Shown: piece after piece, positions 11,130-23,689 of the stretch
How positions within the stretch are numbered: position 1 is the stretch's first letter
Layout: the number at the start of each line of letters is the position of its first letter
Source of the DNA: Hippopus hippopus
Taxonomy: Eukaryota > Mollusca > Bivalvia > Cardiida > Cardiidae
Length of the DNA stretch: 64,000 nucleotides
NCBI GenBank assembly: GCA_946811185.2
Contig: OX328105.1
Location: 40,908,845-40,972,844 of the forward strand
Reading direction: 5' to 3'
Position numbers and translations under genes: made by a program
The notes under the pieces: generated by a model
The model's input: the letters and a program-made list of their open reading frames with translations, nothing else
Database searches by the model: none
What the model was told of the DNA's origin: nothing

Positions 11130-11745
11130 TTTATAATCTGAGCAAACTACAAAAGTGATACACGTATATCACTGAATTAAGTAGGCCAGTACCTGGTAAA
11201 TCATTAGTAAAAAAGAAAGACAACAATAAGGATCTGTCACAGAGCGGACAAATACCCCCCACCAGCACCTTGTCACTAAAAAAATCAGAGAAGGGAAATG
11301 AATTTCGAAAAAAGTTCACCTGTGACCTTGGCCTTTGACCCATGTGACCAAATTCAATAGGGCGCCTCCTTGGGTCATAAGCAACACTTGCATAAAGTTT
11401 CAGGGTCCTAGGTTAAACGGCTTTTGAGTTAGAGTACGGGAAAGAAAACATGGACAAACGGACGAATGGACGGACCCTACCAGCACCTTGTCACTGAAAA
11501 AAAGCACTATCACAGAAGGGAAATGAATTTTGATAAAAAAGTTCACCTGTAACCTCGGCCTTTGACCCATGTGACCCAAAATCAATAGGGCCCCTGCTTG
11601 GGTCATGAGCAACACTTGCATAAAGGTTCAGGATCCTAGGTTAAACGGCTTTGAGTTAGAGCACGGAAACGAAAACATGGACGGACAGACATACAGATAT
11701 GGTGAAATGAGTATACCCCCACTTCGTAGGTGGGGGTATACAAAA
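11130..11745. repeat. dispersed element with two units of about 245 bp and a terminal hairpin
   Basis: Two similar units (about 11230-11465 and 11475-11710) share CACCAGCACCTTGTCACT, CCTTTGACCCATGTGACC and CACTTGCATAAAG. The element ends in a short perfect hairpin with arms GTATACCCCCAC and GTGGGGGTATAC (11712-11742). Such tandem-unit elements are common in bivalves. Confidence 0.65.
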
Positions 11746-11912
11746 TGCAATGGTATGTAGCCTCTTTAGGTGTTTTGCAATTTTTTGCGAGATTTTGGCA
11801 AAGACTTTTGAGAATGTCACAAGATCAATAACATGGACACGGGTAGGAAACTTCATATTCAGAGCCAATGGCTCTGACAAGAAAATGTTGTGTTGGTCTT
11901 ACGTTTCTGAAG

Positions 11913-11941
11913 ATGTCGGCTGAAAAACAACCAAAAAACAG
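11913..11941 (+). CDS. candidate alternative first exon (weak)
   Basis: ATG at 11913 opens nine codons (MSAEKQPKN) and ends in donor AACAG/GTGAGC (GT at 11942). The exon ends in phase 2, as the 8438-8544 exon does, so either could splice to 18803. It would give a soluble N-terminus instead of the hydrophobic one. A 29-nt exon with a good donor can arise by chance. Confidence 0.25.
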
Positions 11942-11945
11942 GTGA

Positions 11946-13120
11946 GCTCGTCAATATTTGTAATCATGCGTTCTTATGTCTTTGAAATTCCAAAAAAGGA
12001 GAATGTCATGCAATGCTCTGGTCTTTCAACATGTTTTCTACACTACGGAAAGTTGTAACAAGTGTACGATGTTGTCTGAATCATTTGTGGCGTGCGTTGA
12101 CCTTAGCTAAAATAATACGTCACGGACCTAAATTCAGTCTATTATTGCTATATAATTGACAATTAAAAGAGAGTCTTGCTCTCCCAGATGCAAGAATTAA
12201 TGTATTGAAATGTTATTTTCACTGTTGGTAAAGAATTGAAAAGAAATAGCACAAAAAATGATTACAATAAAGAAGGACTCTGATTATGTGGACCGGCTCT
12301 GAATTGTGAGTCGGCACCGATTGATGAGGGCTTCCTTTCAAAAATTTAGTTTTCTGTAAAAATTTACCTAGGAAGTAGGCTTTGCTTTCCGTTAGCACCT
12401 TTCAGTCCAAAATGTAGTACTATTTTGGATGAAACATGACAGAATTCATGAAAATACAAAGGACTGGTATTGTGACGATTGAAAAATCCTGTCGAACACT
12501 AGTCTATCTATTGTCATCATTTTTGTGCTATTTCTTTTCCTACCCGTGTGGATTCGTATTCAAATCTATATGATGACGTCATATCTGATGTTATGAAAAT
12601 AGATTGTCTTACCGATTGCAAAACAACTATTCTGTTTTTTTTTTTTTAATAAACGACAAGAACTGCGCCTTTTTATTTAATACAACCTCACAGCTGGTAC
12701 AATTCCAAAGAAAAAATATCTAGATCTAGTTGTACCTATCGCTATTTTATGAGAAATTTTGATTTGCGGCATTAAATATAAATAGATCTAGTCCCCCTTT
12801 AAGGCAGATGCTGTGGGTCAAATAATAGGATAAATCTTTGAAAACCAGATTAAAGCACTGTAGGAAATACTAGTTAGCAGCATGTTCAACTTTTCTCACA
12901 ACCCTTTCTACTCTTCTGAGCCCAATTTCTATATATTGTGCAAAATTTAAATTCGTCAGCGCCAAATGTATCTATATTTTACTGAAAATCTGACCCGTAT
13001 CTGCTAGTCTTGTCTAAACAAGCGGACGGTATAGATCCGAGGTCAAACTCCACTTTCTGTGCAGTCTTACCTTGATATATTCCGTCCGCTTTCGTCTGCA
13101 TAAGCTTTCAAGTTGGGCAA
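11946..13120. other. no gene recognised; one family C foldback
   Basis: AT-rich single-copy-like sequence. A family C foldback lies at 13021-13092 (GCGGACGGTATAGATCC start). Nothing else is supported. Confidence 0.4.
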
Positions 13121-13129
13121 GTTTAAAAT

Positions 13130-13380
13130 TCTGTCGTCTGGTAAAGTCTTAAACTCTTTTTTATTTCAAACGACAAAACTTTAGATAAGTCCAAATGCAA
13201 AGGTTTGAAGATGACAAGATAAACGTAACAAAAAAAAAAAAGTTTTACGGGAAGAGTAGAAAACATTGTGGGGAAAAGGAGGAAATGATGGTTACCAGCA
13301 TTTTCTCCTTTTCCCCACAATGTTTTAAAAGCCTTCTTCCTCATGGTCGTTAAATCTCGGGATTGTGTGGTAAATTGATT
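13130..13380. mobile_element. family D MITE
   Basis: The central foldback near 13262-13326 has ACATTGTGGGGAAAAGGAGG and complementary arms. The left inner text ACGACAAAACTTTAGATAAG and right text GATTGTGTGGTAAATTG are family-specific. A second, degraded copy lies at 13600-13765. Confidence 0.7.
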
Positions 13381-14272
13381 TAGTAACGCATGTATAATAG
13401 ATAAGAGGAAAGTGCATTACCCATCCTGCCCAAAACCACGACATCCTGGTGTCACACTACTGGCTTTTTTTTTTTTTGCTACATTGAAAACAGGGTGAAA
13501 ATCGCCATCTTTGGCCCTCTTCTGTACATATAACGGCAAATCCTAGAGCTTTGCTGTTTGTTTATATCAAATATGTGTCCAGTTGACTACATTCGAAGTT
13601 AGCCCTTTACCAAACAATAAGAAATTGAACTAGTCCGAATAGGAAGCATTCCCAGACGAGAAAATGCTTGTTACCAGTATTCTTTTTCCTTTTCCCACAA
13701 TGTTTTCAAAAGTCTTCTCCATGACGGTCGTTAAAACTCAGGATTGTGGTAAAGGGTTAGTAAAAATTGGCACCTCAACCGATTGCGTCTTTTGCTATAC
13801 CACCTCAAACACAACTACCCTTGAAAAATCACATCGGAGAGGGGTCCTTTCTGGCTGTAACAGTAAGAATAATAAAGAATGACTTTGTAACATTTTTCAA
13901 GCAAAGTCTCAAAATCCAATTAGAACCACAACCAAAATGACACACTATATAACAAAACCATCGACCGCAGCAAAGTTGCCAACAGATAAATCGAACTAAA
14001 CTGGTCTCACGCCTTAAAAGCATTTATTCAAATTTTATGGAAGCTGATACACTGAGAAAGCTACATTTAAAATGCATTAAAAGCTTTTTTTGGACGACGT
14101 GACTATTAGACTTCGGTTGTGTGTGGATCACATGAGTTTTGTGTATGCGTTTGTGTGTCTATTTTTTTCCCCGATCATTTTTTGTAACTAGATCTAGACG
14201 AAGAATTTGCAGGCAATGAATGAAATGTGGCTCAAATGATAGATTTTATTTTCCTTAAACGAAGGACTTGAA

Positions 14273-15985
14273 ACAAGAGGGCCATAATGGCCCTGATGTC
14301 GCTCACCTGAGCCTTTTTGACACAAAAAGACCTATTTCCAATCTCTTTTGAGATACACTGCTCAAAAGAATAAAAGGAATGCATATCTTTCATTTTGCTA
14401 AACACTCAGTCTTTGTGCTCTGAATACCATTAACTTACAGTCCTACTAGACAAAATGACTCAATATTTTGTTTGTTTGTTTGATTTTAAATGCTGATAAG
14501 CCATGTTAAGAAGAAAAGAAATTTGTTTTCCTTGTTCTTTTCTTAAACAACTTATATTTTTTTTCCATTTTTTTGTTGATATTTTTGTCAAATCTAATGA
14601 AAGAAGACAACAACAAGAAAAAAATGACACCATTGATTCCCTTAAAAGCCCGTGTGGCATATCAAAAACACAGCTTTGACAGGAAAAGCCCATTCATCTT
14701 TTGTGCTAACCAAATCGTATTGCCTGGTTTGATATTTTACAGTGTTAAGACTGAATGAACTTACGAGCAGAAAATTATTTGCATTGTCCTGTACCTAAAT
14801 AATTATCTTGAGATCAAATCTGAGGACATGTGAACTTTTAATTTTTTTGAGCAGTCTACCAAACCGAATTTTTGGAGCAGTGTATTAAGACAAACATTCT
14901 ACCAAACTCGAATGACCCAGTTACTGAACGACGTTACTCATTTTCAACTCAGGTTTCTTGAGTGCTGGACATAAAATGTGGCTTCAAGAGCGTACTCAAA
15001 GATTTTTACCTTGTGACCTAGTTTTTTAACCTGATATGACTCGTCTTCAATCTAGCCCAAGATTATATCAAGACAACCATTCTTATTAATTTGCGTGAGT
15101 ACTGAAATGAAAATATTGCCTTTGGAGTGTAAACAAGTTTTTCTAAGATAAGACCTAGTGAACTAGTTTTTTACCTGACGTGACCAATTTTCGAGCTCGG
15201 TCGAGATATCATCAAGACAAACATTCTGACCAATATTGATTAATATTGGACAGAAAATGTGGCCTCTGGAGCCTACACAAAGTTTTCCAATGAATTGATC
15301 CAGTGACCTAGTTTTTGACCCAACATACCGCATATACAAACTTGTACGAGATATTTTTCAAGACAAAACATTTTGAAGAAGTTTTACGAGCATTTGACTG
15401 AAGTATAGCCTCTAGAGCCCACACAAAGTTTTCCAAAGGTTTGACCTGATGACCTAGTTTTTTAAGCCGGCGTAACCCATTTTTAAACTCATTCAAGATA
15501 TCATCAAGACAAATAATTTGATTGACTTTAATAAATGTTGGACATAAAATGTAACCCCCGGAGCGTACACAAGGTTTTTCAGTGATATGTTGTGATCTAA
15601 TTTTTCACCCGATGTGACCCATTTTCAACCTCGTCTGAGATATCAAAAAGACAAGCATTCTAAGCAAGTTTAATAAGAATTGAACGGGAAATGTGGCCTC
15701 TAGAGCGTACACATGGTTTTTCTAAGATTTGACCTGGTGAATAAGTTTTTGACCCCACTTGATCGATTTTCAAAGTTGTAAAGATAAATATTCTGACTTT
15801 TTCCATGAGTACTGGACTGAAAATGTTGCCTTTTGAGCGTATACAAGGTTTTCCAAAGATTTGATCCAGTGATTTAGTTTTTAACCCGACGTGATTTGTT
15901 TTAGAAATCATTCATGACTTTAGCAAGACAACCATTCTGACAGTTTCATGAGTATTTGAATCAAAATGTGGCCTCTAGAGTGTAC
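14273..15985 (+). repeat. family E element with internal tandem units
   Basis: Starts ACAAGAGGGCCATAATGGCC (14273 onward) followed by TCGCTCACCTGAGC, a start I associate with a common bivalve repeat. From about 14890 it contains repeated units with GATATCATCAAGACAAACAT, GTGGCCTCTAGAGC and GACCTAGTTTTTGACC. The element breaks off just before the large palindrome at 15993. A second copy in the opposite orientation spans 43655-45876. Confidence 0.75.
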
Positions 15986-15992
15986 ATTATTA

Positions 15993-16140
15993 GTTGTACG
16001 GTCATGTGGCAGGGGACTTGGAAACTTGTTCACGGCTGTGGAGAATAATGTCGCCCCGCGCCTTCGGCGCGGCGCGGGGCGACATTATTCTCCACAGCCG
16101 TGAACAAGTTTCCAAGTCCCCTGCCACCTGACCGTACAAC
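15993..16140. repeat. 148-bp near-perfect palindrome
   Basis: The left arm begins GTTGTACGGTCATGTGGCAG and the right arm ends CTGCCACCTGACCGTACAAC. The arms pair over about 67 nt with a single mismatch I can see (A/C in CATG versus CCTG), and a GC-rich centre GCGCCTTCGGCGCGGCGC. As RNA or single-stranded DNA it would form one long hairpin. Confidence 0.95.
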
Positions 16141-16143
16141 GAA

Positions 16144-16522
16144 TTTATTATACTGCAAAGTTTTACCATTCCAACGTGTGTTAAGCGAAATTTACCTGGT
16201 TTTTTGGTTTAAAAAATTGAGTACGCTGACGAGGTAGAATTACCCTTCTTAGTGCCCCAATTCAATGAAAACTGACGTCACTGGGAACTGACGTCACTGA
16301 AACCTTGGATATACGTGCTAAAACGTGCAGCTTGGCGCATAATCTTGATGTTAATCTTGATCGACGCCGCCAATTTGGATATTGTGTTGAAAGTGTAGTC
16401 ATGTCTACGGGGCTCCCGAAAGGGAAACTGCTTTTACGTGGGTTTTGCCAGTGGACATGATATATATGTTCGGGGCATATTATCCAATCAGATCACGAGA
16501 AATTTCTTTGCAGTATAATAAA
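16144..16522. mobile_element. 379-bp TIR element with two CRE-like sites
   Basis: Perfect 17-bp terminal inverted repeats: TTTATTATACTGCAAAG at 16144-16160 and its complement at 16506-16522. It lies 3 bp from the palindrome. Two exact TGACGTCA octamers lie at 16273-16280 and 16289-16296, in direct repeats of 16 bp. No coding capacity. Confidence 0.7.
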
Positions 16523-16609
16523 AGGTAAAGTTGGCAAAGAACGATACACAGCGCACGACGTACACAGCACGATCACGAAAACTTATCTCGAGCACTTCAT
16601 GCTGATGTG

Positions 16610-16735
16610 AGCTAAAAAATGTGGGAAAAGGACAAAACGCTTGTTACCAGCATTTTTTTCTTTTCCCACAATGTTTCCAAACGTCTTGTTTCTCAGGGTC
16701 GTTAAAACTGGGGTTGTTCGGTAAAGAGCTAAAAC
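16610..16735. mobile_element. family D MITE, partial
   Basis: Half element including the foldback TGTTACCAGCATTTTTTTC and the right end GGTTGTTCGGTAAAGAGCTAA. Confidence 0.6.
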
Positions 16736-16901
16736 GGAGAATGCCTAATGCCGACAGGTTTACAAATCGGCAAATCTTCTGTTGCTTTTCGAATCAAGAT
16801 TACATTTTCAAACCTAATTGACACACACACACACACAAACAAATTCTACACTTACAAATTTATAATTCATGGGTCACAGTAATTGTCCCGATCACAAATT
16901 C

Positions 16902-17162
16902 GAGTCATGCTGTATGAAAAGGGGCTTAATGCATCTTTGTTATGCATTATACCAAGTAAGTCGTCACATACTTATGGACTCATAAAAACCATTTTATCGA
17001 AACACCGAATGAATCATGCAGGTGGATGGTCCTTTGACACGCAGAAATATGACCAAGAGCAACTAATTTTGATTTAGGTCAAGCTGCCCGGACTGCACAT
17101 GTTGATCTGGATCGGTACGAGTTGCTGATGCTGTTAACCCCCCTTGTCATACAGCATGGCTC
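16902..17162. mobile_element. family B MITE
   Basis: Begins GAGTCATGCTGTATGAAAAGG and ends TGTCATACAGCATGGCTC, a good inverted pair. The interior foldback is degenerate (CAAGCTGCCCGGACTGCACA). Confidence 0.7.
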
Positions 17163-17459
17163 ATTTATATCTTCAACGTTTTTTATGCTAAGGGAGAAAA
17201 CACATCATGATGATAGTTACACTATATCTACATTTTCACAAATTGTCTCCCGTTATATTTATTCATTCCTATGATGTATCTTAGACAAGATTCCATTCGA
17301 TTTTTTTTTTCTCTGCTTGAAATGCGGATGTTTTCGTCGAGTGTCTCCTCTCCCCATGCATATATACAGTCTTAGATATGTTCGTCCGTCTGTGTCTGTC
17401 TTGCCATCGAAGTATAAACACTTGCCAATTAATTTATGTCTGACATTTGGAGGGCAGCA

Positions 17460-18003
17460 TTTGGCTAGCACAGATAACTGTCCCCAAAGGCAATGTTACT
17501 TTTTGACTGGTCGCCTCTGGGTACAGAGCCGATCAAGACAAAAACAGTTGAAATCTCCGTACAAATTTTGTGCGCAAGTTTGAACTGTCTTCATTTCACA
17601 AATAGAGCGCAAAACTAGGATTTGAACATACCTGTTGCTTGCGTATTCAATAATCCTTCGTTTGAAATACAAATATTTTCATTTCAAACGTTGAACCTAG
17701 TAAACAAAAAACATTTCATCTGTTACTCGAGTAATTTACGTTCCCGAAAACAAACAGAATGGCCGCCACACACGATAAATTTCGTCAGTTTTTTTCCCCC
17801 CTCGAGATTTACATGTTATAAACAACTTCTACAAGCTCATAAGGTAATGAAAGGTTAAATAATTTGTCTTTGGTCATGTTTGTTACTAAATGTTAATTGC
17901 ATTTCGCTGCAATACAGATTAAACCGACGCTCTATCTTTGCTACCGGAAAATTTACGATGGGCTTTAGACGGTACGGTGCAATATAAATGTCCGAATAAA
18001 AAA
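17460..18003 (+). repeat. family F dispersed repeat, copy 1
   Basis: Shares text with 48360-48865: ATAACTGTCCCCAAAGGCAA, GAAATCTCCGTACAAATTTT, GTATTCAATAATCCTTCGTT and a 3' end AATGTCCGAATAAAAAAAA. The A-rich 3' end hints at a retroposon, but no pol III boxes or coding capacity are evident. Confidence 0.6.
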
Positions 18004-18059
18004 AAAACACAGTAGCGTCTTATCATTGAGACTAAGCATTTTGCTATCTTGTATACCTT

Positions 18060-18175
18060 AAAGCCTCAATAGCGACCAAATGTGGTTAAAATGTAATTGA
18101 ACTTAAATCATTTAAATTATGGAAGTTATTGTGAAGATGACAATCTATTATTGTGCGGCCTGGTCGCTGGGGAAA
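18060..18175. repeat. family G repeat fragment
   Basis: AAAGCCTCAATAGCGACC to GGCCTGGTCGCTGG. The text resembles the inverted-repeat element at 31726-32095 (GATGGCAGTCTGTTATCGTG compared with GATGACAATCTATTATTGTG). Confidence 0.5.
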
Positions 18176-18489
18176 AAGAAAAAAAAAACTAGATAAAAAG
18201 TTTTTCAAGTTGCTCTATCTTTTATTTACTTTTTACTTGGTTTAAAATTCGTTGTTTGCCAGCATTTAAACACCCGAACTGTCAACTTCTGGACCTTTAA
18301 TGACATTTAGAGGGCAGTATTTAGCTTTCTCGTATATTCTAAGCCTCATACAGGTTTCCTTACTAATGGACAACTATGCACCCGAAAAAGATATTTTCAG
18401 TCTATAGACAAAACCCGCCTTAAACACAGTTCGAGGCTGTTTAAACTTACAAAAAATCTTGCAAAAAATTAATCGAACCTTGTAAGTCA

Positions 18490-18680
18490 GTGGTTCTGTG
18501 CACGTTCTGTGCAGCCTGATCTTGATTCATACACTGTCCAAGGGCTTCAGAGTCACTGACTATTCTGAATCGAGAGTGTTCCATCACCTTTAGGCTGCTA
18601 AGCGCTTTTGCGGACAATGTAAATCAAGATCAGACTGCACAGAACGTGCAATTTGATCTTGATATACACTGTCCGACACA
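18490..18680. repeat. family C foldback pair
   Basis: Two half or whole foldbacks: GTGCACGTTCTGTGCAGCC near 18496-18514, and a complete one at 18606-18676 containing GATCAGACTGCACAGAACG and its complement. Confidence 0.6.
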
Positions 18681-18802
18681 GTGAACATTCGATTTTCCAT
18701 AGCAAAGCAATATGACATCGCAATATTTCGTACATGTGTATTGTGCGTAATGGACGATACGTCCTTGCCGTTTATAAAAGTTTAAGTTTATGTTTTCCTT
18801 AG

Positions 18803-18882
18803 GATACTAAACGTCAAACTAGCAGAAATAGAGCAACTGATAGATTTTCAAGACCGTTTGACCAGAAAATCTTTTAAAATAG
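18803..18882 (+). CDS. putative internal exon with a helical charged segment
   Basis: Acceptor TATGTTTTCCTTAG (AG at 18801-18802) and donor AAAATAG/GTATAT (GT at 18883). Entered in phase 2 it is open throughout and reads ILNVKLAEIEQLIDFQDRLT then RKSFKI, a charged, likely helical sequence. The incoming phase matches both the 8438-8544 and 11913-11941 exons. It ends in phase 1. The next exon is uncertain: 30848-30900 fits the phase and ends in a stop. No family recognised. Confidence 0.45.
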
Positions 18883-18962
18883 GTATATCAATGCAGATAG
18901 ACCTATAGACCTAAGGTTAATAGGCCTAATGACAACGCGTTTTTGTTATTTCAATTTCATAC

Positions 18963-18963
<1 letters not shown>

Positions 18964-19014
<51 letters not shown>

Positions 19015-19015
19015 T
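18964..19015. repeat. (GA)n microsatellite
   Basis: About 25 GA dinucleotides with one interruption (AAAG near 18988). Confidence 0.95.
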
Positions 19016-20597
19016 GGGCAGCCTTTCACTAAAGTGCGTATGCACGAAATTTGCCTAGGCAGTTAAACTAAGCTAGCATTAAGTCTGAAAACAAGTTTCA
19101 ATAAACTGCATAACTTTACGATTTTAGTAAGGAGTAGCATAACTTTACGCCAGAACATACCTTTGGGTAAAGGAAAGATAGTATGTGTGTATAAACAATT
19201 CCAAATAATTTTTGTAAATCTACGCAGTTTATTGAAACACTGTCCAGGTGCGTGGAAAGGAATGTAGTAAACTGCTGAAGACCAATTCATTCTAAACTTT
19301 CTTTTCTCTCGTTTTTGCCTTTCTTTTTTATGTTTTTAAAAATATGTACTCTTAGTTGCATACGTGTGTAAAGTTGGATAGAAAAACTGATAATTATACT
19401 TTCAAAAATTAGATAGATATCATATTCAGACAATTTCATATGTAAATAGCTATAATGTATACACAAATATTGGAATGAAAATAAGTCATGAATTTACCTT
19501 AAAGAAGATGAACACCAACAATTTTCTTAGTAAACTAATTTGTATAATACACAGTAGCATATGTAATGGTTGAACTTTTTGAGTCACTAAATAAATGCGA
19601 AAAAGACATTCTTTCTACCAGTGCTCGGTTGCGTACATCGCCTGGTTAAACAATTCACTTTTATTATTCGAACAGAGAAGTTGTAACAGTTTAGTGGTAC
19701 TTGATTTGCTTTTATAGAAAATACTCTTTTATATATCCCCCCCCCCCACCCCCGAAAAAAAGGACTGCAGCTATATTACATCGATTATCTACCTTCATAC
19801 AAAGTGCACGCGGCAAAGGGGCGCAACAAGTACAGGGTGTCCGAAAAGTAAGGTATCACTTTTGTACATTTACAATATAGCTTTTGATTTCAGATGAAGA
19901 GATAAAAATAAACATACATGTATATAAGATATGTAAGTTTTTTTTGTCATATTTCCATTAAGTTTATATTACAATGCACACTCTATACAGATTTCAATTC
20001 AGAAGTACATTTTTGTCTCTGGAATACTTTAGTAATTAATGACGTTTTCATTGTTGATGGCCGGTTGAATGCTCTTCCCATGTTGAACACGCACGATGAA
20101 TTTGTCAACCACTTTTAGAACACATTTTAACATGTCTCCTTTATTTCGCGTTTAATATTTCCGACAACATATCTGTACTGACTGGCTTGTTTATTTTTTT
20201 CAACAATATCAAAAACCTTTCGGGTATTTTCCACACAATGAATATTTCATATTGTTTGACTCATCAGTGAAACCAGTTTTATGTTACTCTTCTCAAGTGT
20301 GAGGCTATTGCTCTGTAAATACTATTGAAACAGTCCTGTACGCTACCGACATTTAGACTTCTGTAAAAGATATCTTGGGGAACTTGAATAGAAGCACTAA
20401 CAACGCCGTAGTCTTGGGTAAATGTGGGAGGTTGTCCCTATGTGTTTCACATGCCTAACTGTATAAAATATTGGTGCAAGCTTCTACGTATGCCCAACTC
20501 CAGATACCCAAGACAATACTATGTAATGTTGAAGCGTCCGGATGAAAGTGGTAGAATAAACTGGGCATTAAAAATTAAAGAATTGTTGTATGAATAT
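19016..20597. other. no gene recognised; possible decayed DNA-transposon end
   Basis: The text TACAGGGTGTCCGAAAAGTA at 19830-19849 resembles the ends of some Tc1/mariner elements, but I cannot identify a partner end or transposase. A splice-like segment 19892-19930 (GATTTCAG and GTAAGT borders) falls inside this zone and I do not call it. C-rich and A-rich runs lie near 19738-19761. Confidence 0.3.
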
Positions 20598-20818
20598 GAG
20601 CTATACTCTGGTAAAAGGGGCCTTGATGCATTTCCCTGATACTTTATACCAAGCAAGTCAGTACATAATCATAGATCCATAAAATCTCTTTTGAAGAACA
20701 ACCGGCTGGATCATGAGGTCCTTTGACATGATGAAAATTGACCGGACTGCGCAGGCTGATATGACTTTTTACAGATGCATTAAATCCTCTTTTAACCGAG
20801 TATTGCTCAGGTGGTTTT
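20598..20818. mobile_element. family B MITE, internally shortened
   Basis: Ends GAGCTATACTCTGGTAAAAG and CTTTTAACCGAGTATTGCTC are inverted repeats. The central part is shorter than in full copies. Confidence 0.6.
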
Positions 20819-21193
20819 GCTTCGGTAACACAAGAAATCGAAGATGTTCCATAGTTTATTAATATATTTAGGCAGACATTGATTAACAATTGTTGTCAGG
20901 AATGAAATAATTCTATAAACACAACGAATAGATGCCACTATTATAAATATTTTAAATCGCAATTGAATGCCGAACGATGTTTAATCTTAGATATACCATG
21001 CAGAGTTTAAAAAAGGCTTTTCAAAGTTTAGGTGTTTAGTAAAGAGATAGGGAGACATAATAATAACCCAGTAGAACAGAGAATATCTAATTACTGTCAA
21101 GCCGTTTTTTAACACTTCCGATGTTGACTGTGAGTTTCATGCATTTTTTCATCGTCATGAATATGGTTAAAATACGTGAACAGTACTTATTTA

Positions 21194-21384
21194 ACTGGTA
21201 TATAGCAAACGACAAAATTTTAGAATGGTCCAATTTGAAATAGGGAACGTTTTGTTTGAAAGGATGGAAAACATTGTGGGATAAGGAAAAATGCTGGTTA
21301 CCAGCATTTTTCCTTTTCCCAAAATGTTTTCAAACGCCCTATTGCCTTGGTGGTTGTTAAAACTCTGGACTGTGTAATAAAGGG
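21194..21384. mobile_element. family D MITE, TTAA flanked, shortened
   Basis: TTAA at 21190-21193 and 21385-21388. The interior is about 190 bp with the foldback GGAAAAATGCTGGTTACCAG. Confidence 0.7.
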
Positions 21385-21388
21385 TTAA

Positions 21389-23452
21389 CTGGTAGAGCAA
21401 ATTTTATAACTGGCTATTTGTCCTTTCTCTCACAACTTGCTTTATTCCTCTACTCAGACAGTCTTTTTCATTCGGGACACTCTCAGTTAGTCGTCTGCAA
21501 TAAATACAAGACTAACACTGTGTCATCTGGTAAAGTAACATTTTTTAAGGGGTTTGATTATTTTTCTTTCTTTACTTGACTGGCAGATATAATGTAAATG
21601 TTCCGATACGAATACGTACAACAATTGTCAGCTGTATGCGCAGAGCGGATACAGTTTGGTTCATATCGATCTGTGAACATATTTTTTTTCAAAAACTTTC
21701 ATGCGCCACTTGTAGATCTACTGGTGATCTGCCTTAGTCGGTCAGATCTGTATGATTTCCATTATGTATACCAAAAGGCAAAACGTCCATAACGCAGAAT
21801 ACCCAAGTGCGTCATGTAGAAAAAATGTGAACATGCAAAAGATTCTCTTCTCACTTTAAGGAACAGCTACATCTTCATAATTAAGCCTAAACCTGCTCAA
21901 AAAATGAAAATTTCCAACCAGTAGTAAATAGCCAAATATTGCGATTTCATCCTATTTCTTTTCCATGGCTGGAAAATCTAACTGTATCGGACAGTGTACA
22001 TCAAGATCAGACTGCACGTTCTGTGCAGTCTAATCTTGATTTTCACTGTCCACAAAAGAGCACTGCGAGTGCTTGGCAGCCAAAGGGTAAAATAGCATTC
22101 TTGATTCGGTGTGCGTAAATGATTTTGAACTCCTGGTTACGCCCCTGTATACTTGTCTGTTACATGTCTATTATATCTGTTATACGATTTATAATATAAG
22201 AAGAGAATAACAATGATGTTCATTTGAATTTGTTATTCAAAATGTTATGTATTTTGGGCCGGAGGCCTTTTATAAGTAATAAATATACTGTATTGTGATT
22301 GTGTTGTAAGCCTATTGTATTGTATTTCTTTGTTTTTCCTCTAGCAAAATAGATGTTGTCACCTGAAAGAGCCAAGCAATTTGTCATTGTTAGACAGTGT
22401 AAATTAAGGTCAGACTGCATTTTGCGGACTATGTAAATCAAAATCTTTCATTCACATTGCCCGCTATTTAGTTTTTACTTTTCTGGCAAAAGCTATTTTG
22501 AAATCGAGATGAAGTTTCAAATGCCCTGCTCGCGGTATATGCCTACATGTTGCTATTCTGTCAATGCATATACGCGTAACTCGAAATATGTTTGCTCATT
22601 TTTTTTTTCGTAGTCAAATCACAAACTACTATCTGCAGTGATAATTATGTCCAACTCGTTCTAAATAAGCCATGATCTGAGAAAGTCTCCATGATCCCAT
22701 CGAATGTGAAAAGCTGAAACTTAACGATTTTCTGTCATTGTCACGTGCTGCGTCTACCGGAAGTTGTATGGAAATTATTCGTCCTCGATAGAAAACGATT
22801 TATAATCGAGAAAATCGAGGAATAATTTGCACTATTCATACTTTTATAGACGCCTGCTCTATTATTTCTCTGCACATAGAACACCAATGGTGGGGGAGGA
22901 CCATAAAGCATGTGTAATTCAAGAAATATAAATCTATATCGTGTGGAAAAATGCGAACTCACAACATATTTGAGGTATAAAGAAAACTGAGAATCTGTGC
23001 TGAATTATTTAAAGATGATATTAAGGGCAAGACTGGGATGTCGGGGACTGGCAAATTGAATCTGCTTAAGTATTCGATTAAAGATACATCTATACTCGTT
23101 TTCAGCCAATTTTTAACCCGTTTTATCTTTATCAAAAGATAGCCATTTTCGTATCTTCATACAAAATTTTGCCCCTGACGGTTGCAAGGCTACACAGATT
23201 ACGACCGATATAAAATGCATTTCATTTTCTGAGGGCCATCAAAGAAATTACTGTTGTGATGTTTCCGTTTCTGATATATGTATTTATCGCTAACACCATA
23301 TATATATCGGTAATTTATCTATGTTTACACAGCTGACCATTCTATACTCTATCAAATTTTTACACCGTTGTCTTCTCTCTGGCTGTAAGAATGTATCTTT
23401 AAATATCGCCCTGTTGCAGCCTGATTTTGATCTACACCTAATCATACCGTTA
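21389..23452. other. no gene recognised; family C foldbacks
   Basis: Family C foldbacks occur at 21985-22060 (complete) and 22395-22460 (diverged). The remainder, including 22480-23450, is AT-rich without a supported feature. A splice-like acceptor near 22620 opens a short terminal frame, but I have no further support for it. Confidence 0.35.
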
Positions 23453-23672
23453 GTAACCCTTTACCAAACAATCTTGAGTTTTCATGACCCTGAAGGCTTA
23501 AAAAAAAAAAACGTAGTGGGAAAAGGGAAAAATGCTGGTAATCAACATTTTCTCCTTTGCCCACAATTTTTTCTACCCTTTAACAGACAAATCAAATTAT
23601 TTTAGCCCCATTTCTTTTGTCGTCTGCAAATGCTTTCAACTTGGACAAGTCTAACATTTTGTCGGCTATGAA
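23453..23672. mobile_element. family D MITE
   Basis: Begins AACCCTTTACCAAACAATC and ends near TTTTGTCGGCTATGAAAGAG. The central foldback is partly decayed (ATGCTGGTAATCAACATT). Confidence 0.65.
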
Positions 23673-23689
23673 AGAGTTTTGATGTACAA

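Noticed and set aside
19892..19930. 39-nt exon with TTTCAG and GTAAGT borders, phase compatible with 18882
   Set aside because: It lies in a probable decayed mariner-like element and encodes low-complexity sequence; chance is likely.
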